A stretch of DNA of 64,000 nucleotides from positions 62,001 to 126,000 of the forward strand of contig NZ_JAFEMD010000014.1 in the NCBI RefSeq assembly GCF_016892765.1, read 5' to 3'. Made by a program: the position numbers and the translations under genes. Each line of letters starts with the position of its first letter. The stretch's first letter is position 1. The notes under the pieces are model-generated. The model did not search any database. It saw only the letters and a list, made by a program, of their open reading frames with translations, and was not told the origin of the DNA. Origin of the DNA: Microvirga arvi. Lineage in GTDB: Bacteria > Pseudomonadota > Alphaproteobacteria > Rhizobiales > Beijerinckiaceae. Below, in pieces: positions 47,204-56,882 of this stretch.

Positions 47204-48103
47204 ATGTCGGCTGATCTGGCAAGTTCTTCTAAGGCGACTGCGGTGCCGCTCTGGCGTAGCGCAGGGTGGCTTCTGGTCGACATGGCGCTGGTCACGACGA
47301 TGCAGGCCATCGTCAAGGTGCAGGGCGAGACCTATCCAGCCGTTCAGCTTGTCTTCCTTCGCTCCCTCGTCGGGCTCTTGTCGGTGGCTCCGCTCGTCTG
47401 GCGCCACCGCTCGGAGCTGACGAAGCTTTCGAATCTCCGCGATCATTTGATCCGCGTGGGGTTCAATTCGGCGGCCCTGACCTTCAATTTTGCTGCATTT
47501 ACAGCTCTTCCGCTGGCGCTGGTGACGGCCATCGGCTTCACCCGACCTCTCGTGCTCATGGGCATGGCCGCGATCCTGCTCGGGGAACGAGTCACGAGGA
47601 TCCGTTTTGCGCTGACAGGGGTGGGGTTTCTTGGTGTCCTGATCATGGTGCGGCCGGATACCATTGCATGGAATGTGGGGCTGGTCGCTGCTTTCGCATC
47701 CGTGGTGTTCGGCTCCATGGCGGTCGTGCGGACAAGGCGTCTGGCCGGAGAGAGCACGGTCGTCCTGATGCTGTTCTACACCGTTGGCCTCACCCTCCTG
47801 ACTTCGATCCCGGCGGCCATCGTCTGGGTGCCCATCTCCTGGACCGAGACACCAACCATCATCCTCATCGGTGTTTTGGCACAACTGGGCCAATATTGCT
47901 GGTTGAGGGCTTACCAAAAACAAGAGGCCCGTTTCCTTGCGCCGATCGGGTATCTGTCCATCCTGTTCTCGGGACTCACAGGATGGCTTTTTTTCGCCGA
48001 GGTCCCCACACTTTCGCTATGCATCGGCGCAGTTACCGTCATCCTGACGACTTCACTGGTTACACCTGTTGAGCGCTGGTTCGAGAATAGACGACCTTTG
48101 TAG
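47204..48103 (+). CDS. EamA/DMT family transporter
   Basis: A 299-residue membrane protein with ten helices in two EamA repeats. Features are VQLVFLRSLVGLLSVAPLVW, FNFAAFTALPLALVTAIGFTRPLVLMGMAAILLGERVT in the first half and YLSILFSGLTGWLFFAEVPT in the second. DMT proteins export or import small metabolites such as amino acids or sugars. AAGGAT lies just before the ATG, 5 bp after the deacetylase stop, so the two are co-transcribed. Its cargo is unknown. Confidence 0.88.
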   Translation: MSADLASSSKATAVPLWRSAGWLLVDMALVTTMQAIVKVQGETYPAVQLVFLRSLVGLLSVAPLVWRHRSELTKLSNLRDHLIRVGFNSAALTFNFAAFTALPLALVTAIGFTRPLVLMGMAAILLGERVTRIRFALTGVGFLGVLIMVRPDTIAWNVGLVAAFASVVFGSMAVVRTRRLAGESTVVLMLFYTVGLTLLTSIPAAIVWVPISWTETPTIILIGVLAQLGQYCWLRAYQKQEARFLAPIGYLSILFSGLTGWLFFAEVPTLSLCIGAVTVILTTSLVTPVERWFENRRPL

Positions 48104-48227
48104 AATCGTTCGAATATCGCCGCCTCGGGTACGCTCGGGCCTACTTGAACGGTCAGGCCTCCCGGTCATTTACATGGGATAGGTCGAATGCCGTAGATGA
48201 ACCACGGCAAGCGGGAGGCTGCCCCAG

Positions 48228-50540
48228 ATGAGCGATGAGCCGAAGATCAAGCCCTATCCGGGACCTGCAGGCGGTTGGGGCTCCGTCCGTTCCGTCGAAA
48301 GTATTTTGGCAAAGGAAGGGCGCCTCGTCAGCGGCAACGCCATTCTTCTCAAGCAGAACAAGCCGGACGGCTATGCCTGCGTGAGCTGCGCGTGGGCGAA
48401 ACCTGCCGATCCGCATCCGTTCGAATATTGCGAGAACGGAGCCAAGGCAACGGCCTGGGAGCTCACCACGAAGCGCGTAACGCCGGAGTTTTTCGCCAAA
48501 CATACCCTTGCCGAACTGCGAACGTGGCCGGACCACGACCTTGAGGAAGCCGGCCGCCTGACCCACCCGATGCGCTATGACAGGTCCTCCGACACCTATT
48601 CACCCGTCAGCTGGGACGAGGCTTTCCAGGAGATCGGACAGGAACTCAAAGGCTTCGATCCACGCCACGTAGTGCTCTATGCCTCCGGCCGTGCTTCCCT
48701 AGAGACGTCATACATGTGGGCGCTCTTCGCCCGGCTGTACGGCACCAACAACCTGCCGGATTCCTCCAACATGTGCCATGAGACCACCTCGGTCGCTTTG
48801 CCTGAGAGCATCGGCGTTCCAGTCGGCACGGTGATCCTCGACGATTTCGAGCTGACCGACTGCATTCTGTTCTTCGGGCAGAACGTAGGAACCAACAGCC
48901 CGCGAATGCTGCATCCTCTTCAGGAGGCCTCCAAGCGCGGCGTGCCCATCATCACCTTCAATCCGCTGAAAGAACGTGGTCTCGAGCGTTTCACCAATCC
49001 GCAGGCGCCGACCGAGATGCTGACCGGGTCGGAGACACGCATCTCTTCACAATATCATCAGGTGAAGATCGGCGGCGACGTCGCAGCGTTCATGGGGATG
49101 GCTAAGATCCTGATCGAGGCCGACGACAAGGCGCGCGCCACCGGCGGCAAGCCGGTGCTCGACCATGCCTTCATCGCCGAGCATACCCATGGCTTCGAGG
49201 AATTCGCGCAGACAGCCCGGAAGGCTCAGTGGCCCGATCTGGAGCACCGTTCGGGTCTCTCCCGATCAACGCTGGAGGCGGCAGCAACGGCCTACGCCCG
49301 AGCGAATGCTGTCATCGGCATCTATGGCATGGGGCTCACCCAGCACAAGGCCGGTGTCGAGAATGTGCAGATGTTCATCAATCTGCTGCTGCTGCGTGGG
49401 AACATCGGCAAACCGGGTGCCGGGATCTGCCCGGTGCGCGGCCATTCCAACGTTCAGGGACAGCGCACGGTCGGCATCGCGGAAAAGCCCGAACTCGTGC
49501 CCCTCGACAAGCTCAAGGAGCAGTACGGTTTCGAGCCGCCGCGCTGGAAGGGCATGACTACGGTGGAGGTTTGCGAGAGCATCATCAAAGGCGAAGTGAA
49601 GGCCTTCGTCGCCCTCGGCGGGAACTTCGTGCGCGCTGCTCCGGAAACGGCAGCTCTAGAGGAAGCTTGGACGCGTCTGCGCCTGTCGGTGCAGATCTCG
49701 ACCAAGCTCAATCGCAATCACCTCATCCCGGGTGAAGTCACCTACATCCTCCCGTGCCTTGGGCGGATCGAAATCGACGAGCAGGCGACAGGGCCTCAAG
49801 CCGTCGCGGTTGAGGATTCCACGGCTTGCATCCATGGCTCCAAGGGGATCGCGAAACCCGCAAGCCCCGACCTTCTGTCCGAGCCACGGATCGTCGCCGA
49901 GCTCGCGAAAGCAACCCTTCCTCCCAATCCGAAGGTGCCGTGGGATGATTGGGTCGCCGATTATGCCCGCGTGCGGGACGCCATCGAGGAGACCTATCCT
50001 GAGAATTTCCGCGGGTTCAACGAGCGGATGTGGAAGCCCGGCGGCTTCCATCGTCCCATCGCAGCCCGCGAGCGTCGCTGGAAGACCAAGACAGGCAAGG
50101 CCAATTTCACCGTACCCCGGAGCCTTGAGACGGACCCTGGCATAGCCGAGAGCGATCGTGACGTCCTCAAGCTCATGACGGTCCGCTCCAACGACCAGTT
50201 CAACACGACGGTCTATGGCTATTACGACCGGTTCCGAGGCGTCAGGGGCACCCGCATGGTGCTCTTCATGAACCGCAACGACATCGTCCGGCTGAACCTG
50301 GAAGAGGGCGACACCGTCACCCTGACGACGGCTGTCGATGACGGCGTGGTGCGTCAAGTGAGCGGCCTGCGTGTCACGCCTTATGACATTCCGGAAGGTT
50401 GCTGCGCGGCCTATTATCCCGAGTGCAATCCCCTGATCCCGGTTTGGCACCACGCCGACAAGAGCAAGGTCCCGGCTGCGAAGTCGATCCCGATACGCAT
50501 TACGCTTCAGCAGAAGCAGTTGTCGGAGGCGGCAGAATGA
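48228..50540 (+). CDS. FdhF/YdeP family molybdopterin oxidoreductase
   Basis: A 770-residue molybdopterin enzyme related to formate dehydrogenase H. It begins with a Cys cluster (GYACVSCAWAKP...FEYCENG) unlike the usual 4Fe-4S motif, then NNLPDSSNMCHETTSVALPESIG with a Cys in the position of the metal ligand, FGQNVGTNSPRM and GICPVRGHSNVQGQRTVG. The C-terminal domain (about 650-770) binds the pterin cofactor. YdeP relatives have no firmly established reaction. GGGAGG lies upstream of the ATG and the stop overlaps fdhD by ATGA, which ties it to Mo-cofactor sulfuration. No signal peptide, so it is cytosolic. Confidence 0.91.
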   Translation: MSDEPKIKPYPGPAGGWGSVRSVESILAKEGRLVSGNAILLKQNKPDGYACVSCAWAKPADPHPFEYCENGAKATAWELTTKRVTPEFFAKHTLAELRTWPDHDLEEAGRLTHPMRYDRSSDTYSPVSWDEAFQEIGQELKGFDPRHVVLYASGRASLETSYMWALFARLYGTNNLPDSSNMCHETTSVALPESIGVPVGTVILDDFELTDCILFFGQNVGTNSPRMLHPLQEASKRGVPIITFNPLKERGLERFTNPQAPTEMLTGSETRISSQYHQVKIGGDVAAFMGMAKILIEADDKARATGGKPVLDHAFIAEHTHGFEEFAQTARKAQWPDLEHRSGLSRSTLEAAATAYARANAVIGIYGMGLTQHKAGVENVQMFINLLLLRGNIGKPGAGICPVRGHSNVQGQRTVGIAEKPELVPLDKLKEQYGFEPPRWKGMTTVEVCESIIKGEVKAFVALGGNFVRAAPETAALEEAWTRLRLSVQISTKLNRNHLIPGEVTYILPCLGRIEIDEQATGPQAVAVEDSTACIHGSKGIAKPASPDLLSEPRIVAELAKATLPPNPKVPWDDWVADYARVRDAIEETYPENFRGFNERMWKPGGFHRPIAARERRWKTKTGKANFTVPRSLETDPGIAESDRDVLKLMTVRSNDQFNTTVYGYYDRFRGVRGTRMVLFMNRNDIVRLNLEEGDTVTLTTAVDDGVVRQVSGLRVTPYDIPEGCCAAYYPECNPLIPVWHHADKSKVPAAKSIPIRITLQQKQLSEAAE

Positions 50541-51352
50541 ATCTTCAACTGCAGCCTGTCGTTCGCCTGCCTCGGACGAGCGTCGCCAAGGGTGCCGTTG
50601 CTCCCGGGGAACGCGTCCTGCCGGAGGAAACCCCGGTTGCTCTCACCTATAACGGGTCGACTCATGCCGTGATGATGGCCAGCCCCTCCGACCTCGAGGA
50701 CTTCGCCCTCGGATTCAGCCTCTCGGAGGGGATCATTGCCGGGCCGGGCGACCTGATCTCGACTGAGATCATCGAGCATGATTTGGGATGCGAGATCAGA
50801 ATGTGGCTGTCGGATCCAAGCGGTGGGTCTTACCGGACCAGACGCCGCGCCATGGCAGGTCCGGTCGGCTGCGGATTGTGCGGGGTGGAGTCCTTGACCG
50901 AAGCACTGCGACCGGCGCCGTTCATATCCGATACTGTCATCATGCCGCCGGGTGCCATCGCCACGGCCATGTCCGACCTGTCGGACGCGCAGCGCCTCAA
51001 CCGGGAGGCCAGGGCCATCCATGCAGCAGCCCTCTGGCGCCCTGGCCAGGGCCTGGTCGCCATCCGTGAGGATGTTGGACGGCACAATGCGCTCGACAAG
51101 CTGGCCGGGACTCTCGCCAGGAATGATGAATCCTGCGCAGGGAGCATGGTGCTGCTGACGAGCCGCGTGTCGGTGGAAATGGTGCAGAAGGCTGCCCGTA
51201 TGGGTGCTCCGATCATTGCCGCGATTTCCGCTCCGACGGCTCTTGCTGTCAGGGTTGCGGAGGGTTGCGGGATCACCTTGGTGGCAGTGGCGCGTGGGGA
51301 ATCTTTCGAAGTTTTTACCCATGCCCAGCGTATCCAGCTTCTTGGGTCTTAA
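50537..51352 (+). CDS. fdhD: formate dehydrogenase accessory sulfurtransferase FdhD
   Basis: A 271-residue protein of FdhD size. It has LPEETPVALTYNG, the LEDFALGFSLSEGII block, the CGLCG cysteine motif (about residue 115) that carries sulfur, and REDVGRHNALDKLAG, VSVEMVQKAARMGAPIIAAISAPTALAVR. FdhD transfers sulfur from the IscS cysteine desulfurase to the molybdenum cofactor of formate dehydrogenases. It overlaps the YdeP-like gene, its probable client. The ATG at 50537 is set by that overlap. Confidence 0.95.
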   Translation: MNLQLQPVVRLPRTSVAKGAVAPGERVLPEETPVALTYNGSTHAVMMASPSDLEDFALGFSLSEGIIAGPGDLISTEIIEHDLGCEIRMWLSDPSGGSYRTRRRAMAGPVGCGLCGVESLTEALRPAPFISDTVIMPPGAIATAMSDLSDAQRLNREARAIHAAALWRPGQGLVAIREDVGRHNALDKLAGTLARNDESCAGSMVLLTSRVSVEMVQKAARMGAPIIAAISAPTALAVRVAEGCGITLVAVARGESFEVFTHAQRIQLLGS

Positions 51353-51408
51353 GGCCGCAAGCAGCGCTAATTCAGGGAACGATCCGGCACCGAACCGATT
51401 GTCCAACA

Positions 51409-51438
51409 GCGAAGCTTCGCCTCAGGCGCGGAGCCTGA
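51409..51438 (+). terminator. two small hairpins between fdhD and actA
   Basis: A perfect palindrome GCGAAGCTTCGC (51409-51420) is followed by TCAGGC-5 nt-GCCTGA (51422-51438), about 60 and 70 bp after the fdhD stop. No U-tract follows. It may end the fdhD transcript or sit in the actA leader. Confidence 0.4.
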
Positions 51439-51465
51439 CACAATGAAGGGTGCGCGGCACGGGCG

Positions 51466-52116
51466 ATGGCGCAGCTTTTCACACCGGCAGCAACCACCCT
51501 GTTCCGGGTGGTCATCGTGCTCACGGGTCTTGGCCTCGTGGCTGCGGGCGCGACGGCTTATGTCTGGGCCCGAGCGGGAAGCACCTGGAACGTCGGCAAA
51601 CCCGCGCCCCAGCCTGTCCCGTTTCGGCACGATCTCCATTCGGGCCAGCTCGCCGTTGACTGCCGTTACTGCCATTCGACCGTAGAGCGCGCGGCTGATG
51701 CGGGCATGCCCTCGGCCCAGACCTGCATGTCCTGCCACTCCCAGGTCTGGGTGGGTGCGAGCGTTCTCGAACCCGTCCGTTCGAGCTTCGCGCTCGGACA
51801 GCCGATCCGATGGACCTCCGTTCACCGCCTGCCGGACTATGCCTATTTCCATCACGCGGCCCATGTGACAAAGGGTGTCGCCTGCGAAACCTGTCATGGT
51901 CGTGTGGACCAGATGCCGAAGACGGTGAAGGCCCAGACCCTCTCCATGGGCTGGTGTCTGGACTGCCATCGCGATCCGGTGCCGAATCTTCGCCCCCGCG
52001 GGGCGGTGTTCACCATGGGATACGAGCCGCACGGCGATGAGCTTCCTGGGGACATCCGCGAGTTCTACCGGGAGGCCTCCCGGCGGCTCACCAGCTGCAA
52101 CACATGTCATCGGTAG
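51466..52116 (+). CDS. actA: Alternative Complex III pentahaem cytochrome c subunit ActA
   Basis: A 216-residue protein with one N-terminal membrane anchor (VVIVLTGLGLVAAGATAYVW) and five CxxCH haem c sites: CRYCH, CMSCH, CETCH, CLDCH and CNTCH. Haem part faces the periplasm. ActA is the first subunit of Alternative Complex III, which oxidises quinol and reduces cytochrome c or passes electrons straight to an oxidase. The family order actABCDEF follows. A likely promoter in the 113-bp gap upstream was not resolved. Confidence 0.93.
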   Translation: MAQLFTPAATTLFRVVIVLTGLGLVAAGATAYVWARAGSTWNVGKPAPQPVPFRHDLHSGQLAVDCRYCHSTVERAADAGMPSAQTCMSCHSQVWVGASVLEPVRSSFALGQPIRWTSVHRLPDYAYFHHAAHVTKGVACETCHGRVDQMPKTVKAQTLSMGWCLDCHRDPVPNLRPRGAVFTMGYEPHGDELPGDIREFYREASRRLTSCNTCHR

Positions 52117-52133
52117 GTTTGATGGGCGAGGGA

Positions 52134-55028
52134 ATGACGATCAATCTCGAAGCCCTTAGAGCCCGCCTCGCGAAGGAAGAAGGGCCGCGTCTCTGGCGCA
52201 GCCTGGAGGAACTCGCGGATGTGCCGGAGGTGCGCCGTTATGTGGAGGCCGAGTTCCCCGACATCGTGCAGGCGTCCCACATCGACCGGCGCACCCTGCT
52301 CAGACTGATGAGCGCCTCCTTGGCGCTCGGAGGTTTGGCGGCCTGCAACGGCAGCGAGACCGGAAAGCACCCGCCGCTCCTGTCGCAGAGCCATAACATG
52401 CCTGGCTATGTGCCGGGTGTACCGGTGACGATTGCCACCTCCCTACCTTTGAACGGCTACGGCCGGGGCGTCCTCGTCAAGGCGCAGGAGGGCCGTCCCG
52501 TCAAGATCGAGGGTAATCCGCTTCATCCTGCAAGCCTCGGTGCGACGGATGTGTTCGCGCAGGCCGAGATCCTCTCCCTCTACGATCCTGACCGCTCCAA
52601 TGCTCCAGTTCAGGGTGGTGCGCCGAGGTCTTGGGAGGAGCTTACGAATTTCATTCGCCCTGTGCGCAACGAGCTTGTGGTCGACGAGGGCAGGGGGCTG
52701 CATGTTCTGATGCCGCCGACCTCCTCCCCGACCCTTCACAGACTGGTTGGGCAGGCGCGGCAGCTGTTCCCGCATGCGCAATGGCATGAGTTCTCACCCA
52801 TCGACGACGGCAATCGTCAGGCTGCCGCCAGGGCGGTATTCGGACGCGATGTGGAGCTGGTCTACGATCTGACCCAGGCCGACGCCATCGTGACCCTGGG
52901 AGGCGATCTCTTTGCCGAGGAGGCAGGCCACATCCGCTACGCGGCGGGTTATCAAGCACGGCGTCGGGCGAAGGAGCGAGAGCTCCCCCATCTCTTTGCC
53001 GTCGAGACGCGCCCGAGCCTTGTCGGCGCCCGCGCGGACGAGCGGATCCCGCTCCGCCCGCGTGATTTCGAAGCCTTTGCCGAGGCGCTTGCAGCGGCCC
53101 TCGATGCAGGAACTGCGCCTTCCGGCTCCCATCCCGCCATTCCCCGTCTGGCTGATGCGCTACGCCGTGCCGGCAGCCGCAGCCTCCTTGTGGCAGGTCG
53201 CGAGCAGCCCACCCACGTTCATGCGCTTGCCCTCGCCATCAACGCCCGTCTCGGCGCCTTCGGCAAGACGTTACGCGCTATCGAGCCCCTGCGCATTACC
53301 GCCAGCGAGATTCGTACGCTCGCCGACCTCGCAGAAGCCATACAGGCCGGACAGGTCTCGCGCCTCGTCATCCTCGGCGGCAATCCCGTCTACACCGCGC
53401 CTGCCGACATCGATCTCGGCGCGCTCGTGCGGCGCGTGCCGCTGTCCCTTCATCTCGGCCAGCACCGGGACGAGACGGCTGCCGTCTGTCAGTGGCACAT
53501 ACCCGAGAGCCATCCGCTCGAAAGCTGGGGCGACCTGAGGGCTTTCGACGGCACAGTGGGTCTGCGTCAGCCGGCGACGACGCGGCTGAAGCCTGGGCTG
53601 AGTGCGGAGGAGTTCCTTGGCCTCATGGCGGGACAGAACACGGATGGACGTGGGCTGGTCCAAGCTGCATGGCGCGAGGCCTGGGGCGACGCTTTCGATG
53701 AGCGCTGGGCGCGATCCCTGGAAGATGGAGTGATCGAAGGCTCTGCGGCGCCGACCGTCGATGTCGCCATCCAATCAAGCTGGAAACCGGAGCCCGCTGC
53801 GCCAGCTTCGTCCGCGGGCATGGATGTCCTGTTCGCGCCCGACCCATCCGTTTGGGATGGCTTCTACGCCAATAACGGCTGGCTGCAGGAACTGCCCAAA
53901 CCGTTGACAAAGCAGGTTTGGGGCAATGCGGCCCTGGTCGCACCGGAGACGGCGGAAATCTTCGGTCTCTCGTCGGGTGACGCCATCGACCTGTCCATCG
54001 ACGGACGCGTGGTAAGGGCGCCCGTGTGGGTGCTGCCCGGACATGCGCCCGGCGCGGTGACGCTGACCCTTGGCTACGGCCGCCAATCGGCGGGAAGGAT
54101 CGGCAACGGTATTGGCTTCGACGCCTATGCAATCCGCCCGTCCGATGCGCGATGGTTCGCAAAAGGGGAGATCCGACGTGCTGGTGAGAAGATCCCCGTC
54201 ATCTCCACGCAGCAGAATCATTCGCTGCAGGGGGGGGACATCGTGCGTGTCGTTGCGCCTGATGAGGCCTTGGCCCAGCAGGCGGTGCAGCCCTCCATCT
54301 ACCCTGAGTGGCCCTACAAGGACCATGCTTGGGGCATGGCCATTGATCTCGATGCCTGCATCGGTTGCAATGCCTGTATGATCGCCTGCCAGGCCGAGAA
54401 CAATATCGCCATCGTCGGTCCCGAGGAGGTGGCGAAGGGACGTGAAATGCACTGGCTTCGTGTGGACCGCTACTATGCCGGCGATCCGGTGTCGCCCGAG
54501 ACCTATTTCCAGCCGGTCCCCTGCATGCATTGCGAGACGGCTCCCTGCGAGGTCGTCTGCCCTGTCAACGCGACGGTGCATTCCTCAGAGGGGCTCAACG
54601 ACATGGTCTATAACCGTTGCATCGGCACGCGGACCTGCTCGAACAACTGCCCCTACAAGGTGCGCCGCTTCAACTTCGTCGATTATCAGGGAACCGACTT
54701 CTCGGCTCCCTCCGATGCCATGAACCCGCAGGTGACGGTGCGCGACCGCGGCGTAATGGAGAAATGCACCTTCTGCGTCCAGCGGATCGGCGCTGCCCGC
54801 GCGAATGCCCGTGTCGAGGATCGGCGCCTGAGCGACGGCGAGGTGATGACTGCCTGCCAGCAGTCCTGTCCGACGCAGGCCATCGTGTTCGGCGACATCA
54901 ACGATCCTGGGAGTGCCGTGAGCCGCCTCAAACAGAGCCCGCGCAATTACGCATTGTTGGGGGCGCTGAACACGAAGCCGCGCACCACCTACCTCGCGCG
55001 CGTCGAAGACCCGAAGGAGAACGGATAG
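52134..55028 (+). CDS. actB: Alternative Complex III iron-sulfur/molybdopterin-like subunit ActB
   Basis: About 964 residues. Residues 1-50 are a cytosolic-looking leader, then a Tat-like signal (DRRTLLRLMSASLALGGLAAC) ending in a Cys that could be lipidated. Residues about 60-690 are a molybdopterin-oxidoreductase-like domain that in ActB proteins lacks the cofactor. The C-terminal part carries four Fe-S cluster motifs: CIGCNACMIACQAEN, CMHCETAPCEVVCPVN, CIGTRTCSNNCPYKVRRFNF and CTFCVQRI...CQQSCPTQAI. It relays electrons from the quinol site to ActA/ActE. Starts at 52104 and 52122 are possible. It is followed 4 bp later by actC. Confidence 0.92.
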   Translation: MTINLEALRARLAKEEGPRLWRSLEELADVPEVRRYVEAEFPDIVQASHIDRRTLLRLMSASLALGGLAACNGSETGKHPPLLSQSHNMPGYVPGVPVTIATSLPLNGYGRGVLVKAQEGRPVKIEGNPLHPASLGATDVFAQAEILSLYDPDRSNAPVQGGAPRSWEELTNFIRPVRNELVVDEGRGLHVLMPPTSSPTLHRLVGQARQLFPHAQWHEFSPIDDGNRQAAARAVFGRDVELVYDLTQADAIVTLGGDLFAEEAGHIRYAAGYQARRRAKERELPHLFAVETRPSLVGARADERIPLRPRDFEAFAEALAAALDAGTAPSGSHPAIPRLADALRRAGSRSLLVAGREQPTHVHALALAINARLGAFGKTLRAIEPLRITASEIRTLADLAEAIQAGQVSRLVILGGNPVYTAPADIDLGALVRRVPLSLHLGQHRDETAAVCQWHIPESHPLESWGDLRAFDGTVGLRQPATTRLKPGLSAEEFLGLMAGQNTDGRGLVQAAWREAWGDAFDERWARSLEDGVIEGSAAPTVDVAIQSSWKPEPAAPASSAGMDVLFAPDPSVWDGFYANNGWLQELPKPLTKQVWGNAALVAPETAEIFGLSSGDAIDLSIDGRVVRAPVWVLPGHAPGAVTLTLGYGRQSAGRIGNGIGFDAYAIRPSDARWFAKGEIRRAGEKIPVISTQQNHSLQGGDIVRVVAPDEALAQQAVQPSIYPEWPYKDHAWGMAIDLDACIGCNACMIACQAENNIAIVGPEEVAKGREMHWLRVDRYYAGDPVSPETYFQPVPCMHCETAPCEVVCPVNATVHSSEGLNDMVYNRCIGTRTCSNNCPYKVRRFNFVDYQGTDFSAPSDAMNPQVTVRDRGVMEKCTFCVQRIGAARANARVEDRRLSDGEVMTACQQSCPTQAIVFGDINDPGSAVSRLKQSPRNYALLGALNTKPRTTYLARVEDPKENG

Positions 55029-55032
55029 CCGA

Positions 55033-56346
55033 ATGAGCAGCGACGCCCATGCAGCAATGAGCCCGATAGCGGATATTCCACTCTCACACCACTTCGGCTG
55101 GGCATGGTGGCTCGCGTTCCTTGCCGCCGGCGGGCTCGTCGCGCTTCTCGCCTATACGTTGATCTCCGTCACGATCATCGGCGTCGGCGTCTGGGGCGTG
55201 AACATCCCCTATGTCTGGGGCTTAGATCTCATCAACTATGCGTGGTGGATCGGCATCGCAAACGGTGCAAGCCTTTTTGCCGCCATTCTGGTCCTGCGGC
55301 GGCACGATTTGCGCACGGCGGTCAACCGTTTCGCGGAAGGCGTCGCCCTTTTCGCCGTCATCTGCGCCGGCATCTTCCCAATCTTCCATCTCGGACGGCC
55401 CTGGCTGTTCTACTGGACGTTTCCCTATCCGGCGACCTTCGAGGTCTGGCCGCAGTTCCGCAGCACGCTGACCTGGGATTTCTGGGCTATCAGCACTCAT
55501 GTGATCGTCACGAGCCTGCTGTGGTACGTGGGCCTGATCCCCGATCTGGCAACGCTGCGCGACCGGGCCCGACGCCCGATCGTGCAGCGGATCTATGGCG
55601 TCCTTGCCCTTGGCTGGCGCGGCTCGGTACGCCACTGGGCTTTCCACCAGCGCGCCTACCGCCTCGTTGCCATCCTCGTGCTGCCCCTGATCCTCATCAT
55701 GCAGAGCACGGTTGCCTTCGAATTCGCGGTGACCCTGGTGCCCGACTGGCACGAAACGCGCCAGCCGCTCCACTTCGTGGCAACAGGCTTGGCGCAGGGC
55801 CTATCCATCGTGCTCCTCGTCGCGGTGCTCTTGCGCTGGGGCCTGCGGCTCGGGCGCTACATCGATGAAGGGGACATCGACCTCTTAGGCAAGCTGGTCC
55901 TCGCGAGCGCGCTAGTGTCGGGCTATCTCTATGTCGACGAGATTGTCGCCGCCTTCCTATCGGGAGGCTTGGCTCAGGAGGCGACTTTCGCCCGTATGAC
56001 GGGCGAATATGCCGGACTCTACTGGACGGCGATCGTCTACAGCGTCCTCTTTCCCCAGCTGCTCTGGTTCAGGAACGCCCGCCTGAGCACCCTGGCTGGG
56101 GTTTTCATCGGTGTCTCGATTGGCGTCGGTATCTGGTTCGACCGTTTTTCGATCATCGTCGGCGGGCTTCAGGTCGACCATCTCCCGTCAAGCGGAAGAA
56201 GCTATAGTCCGACGCTGCCGGAAACGGGCCTCTTCCTAGGAACGATCGGGCTGTTCGCAGCCCTTCTGCTGCTTTTCGTCCGGTTCCTGCCCGTGGTTTC
56301 CATGTTCGAGACGCGCCATGACGAGCATGAGGAGAAGTTCTCTTGA
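55033..56346 (+). CDS. actC: Alternative Complex III membrane subunit ActC (NrfD/PsrC type)
   Basis: A 437-residue membrane protein with about ten helices. The NrfD-like core has IPYVWGLDLINYAWWIGIANGASLFAAILVLRRHD and a later PTLPETGLFLGTIGLFAALLLLFVRFLPV. ActC binds quinol in the membrane and pairs with ActB. It overlaps actD by 4 bp. Confidence 0.92.
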   Translation: MSSDAHAAMSPIADIPLSHHFGWAWWLAFLAAGGLVALLAYTLISVTIIGVGVWGVNIPYVWGLDLINYAWWIGIANGASLFAAILVLRRHDLRTAVNRFAEGVALFAVICAGIFPIFHLGRPWLFYWTFPYPATFEVWPQFRSTLTWDFWAISTHVIVTSLLWYVGLIPDLATLRDRARRPIVQRIYGVLALGWRGSVRHWAFHQRAYRLVAILVLPLILIMQSTVAFEFAVTLVPDWHETRQPLHFVATGLAQGLSIVLLVAVLLRWGLRLGRYIDEGDIDLLGKLVLASALVSGYLYVDEIVAAFLSGGLAQEATFARMTGEYAGLYWTAIVYSVLFPQLLWFRNARLSTLAGVFIGVSIGVGIWFDRFSIIVGGLQVDHLPSSGRSYSPTLPETGLFLGTIGLFAALLLLFVRFLPVVSMFETRHDEHEEKFS

Positions 56347-56882
56347 CGCAACCCGCTTATGGAATCATGGCGGAGTTCAAGACGCCTGAAGCCCTCACGG
56401 AGGCAGTCAGGGCGGCCAAACATGCCGGCTTTACGAGGATCGACGCCTTCAGCCCATTCCCTCTACCGGGGATCGCCAAGGAGCTTGGTATCCGCACGAG
56501 CACGGTCCCCTGGATCGCATTTGTGGCTGGGCTCATTGGGGCAGCGATACAATACGGCTCGCAATACTGGATGAACGCGGTCGATTACCCGCTGAACGTC
56601 GGCGGGCGCCCTCTCCATAGCTGGCCTGCCTTCATTCCCGCGTCGTTGATCGTCGCCATTCTTTGGGCTGGCGCAGCAACCCTGATCGGACTGCTCCTGA
56701 TCCTGCGGCTGCCGCGCCTGCACCATCCGGTCTTTGCGGTGCCAGGGTTCGAACGTGCATCGGAGGATCGATTCTTCCTCTGCATCCTGCATGACGATCC
56801 GAAGTTCGACAATGCTGCCATCCGTGAGTTTCTGGGGGTGCTCTCGCCTATGGCCGTCTCGGAGGTTCCGGCGTGCGAGTAG
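56343..56882 (+). CDS. actD: Alternative Complex III subunit ActD (DUF3341)
   Basis: A 179-residue protein with two membrane helices (VPWIAFVAGLIGAAIQYGSQYWM and FIPASLIVAILWAGAATLIGLLLIL) separated by a short loop. Both termini are cytosolic; the N-terminus has YGIMAEFKTPEALTEAVRAAKHAGFTRIDAFSPFPLPG, the DUF3341 hallmark. It has a structural role in the complex. It is ATGA-coupled to actC and overlaps actE by 10 bp. Confidence 0.92.
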   Translation: MTQPAYGIMAEFKTPEALTEAVRAAKHAGFTRIDAFSPFPLPGIAKELGIRTSTVPWIAFVAGLIGAAIQYGSQYWMNAVDYPLNVGGRPLHSWPAFIPASLIVAILWAGAATLIGLLLILRLPRLHHPVFAVPGFERASEDRFFLCILHDDPKFDNAAIREFLGVLSPMAVSEVPACE

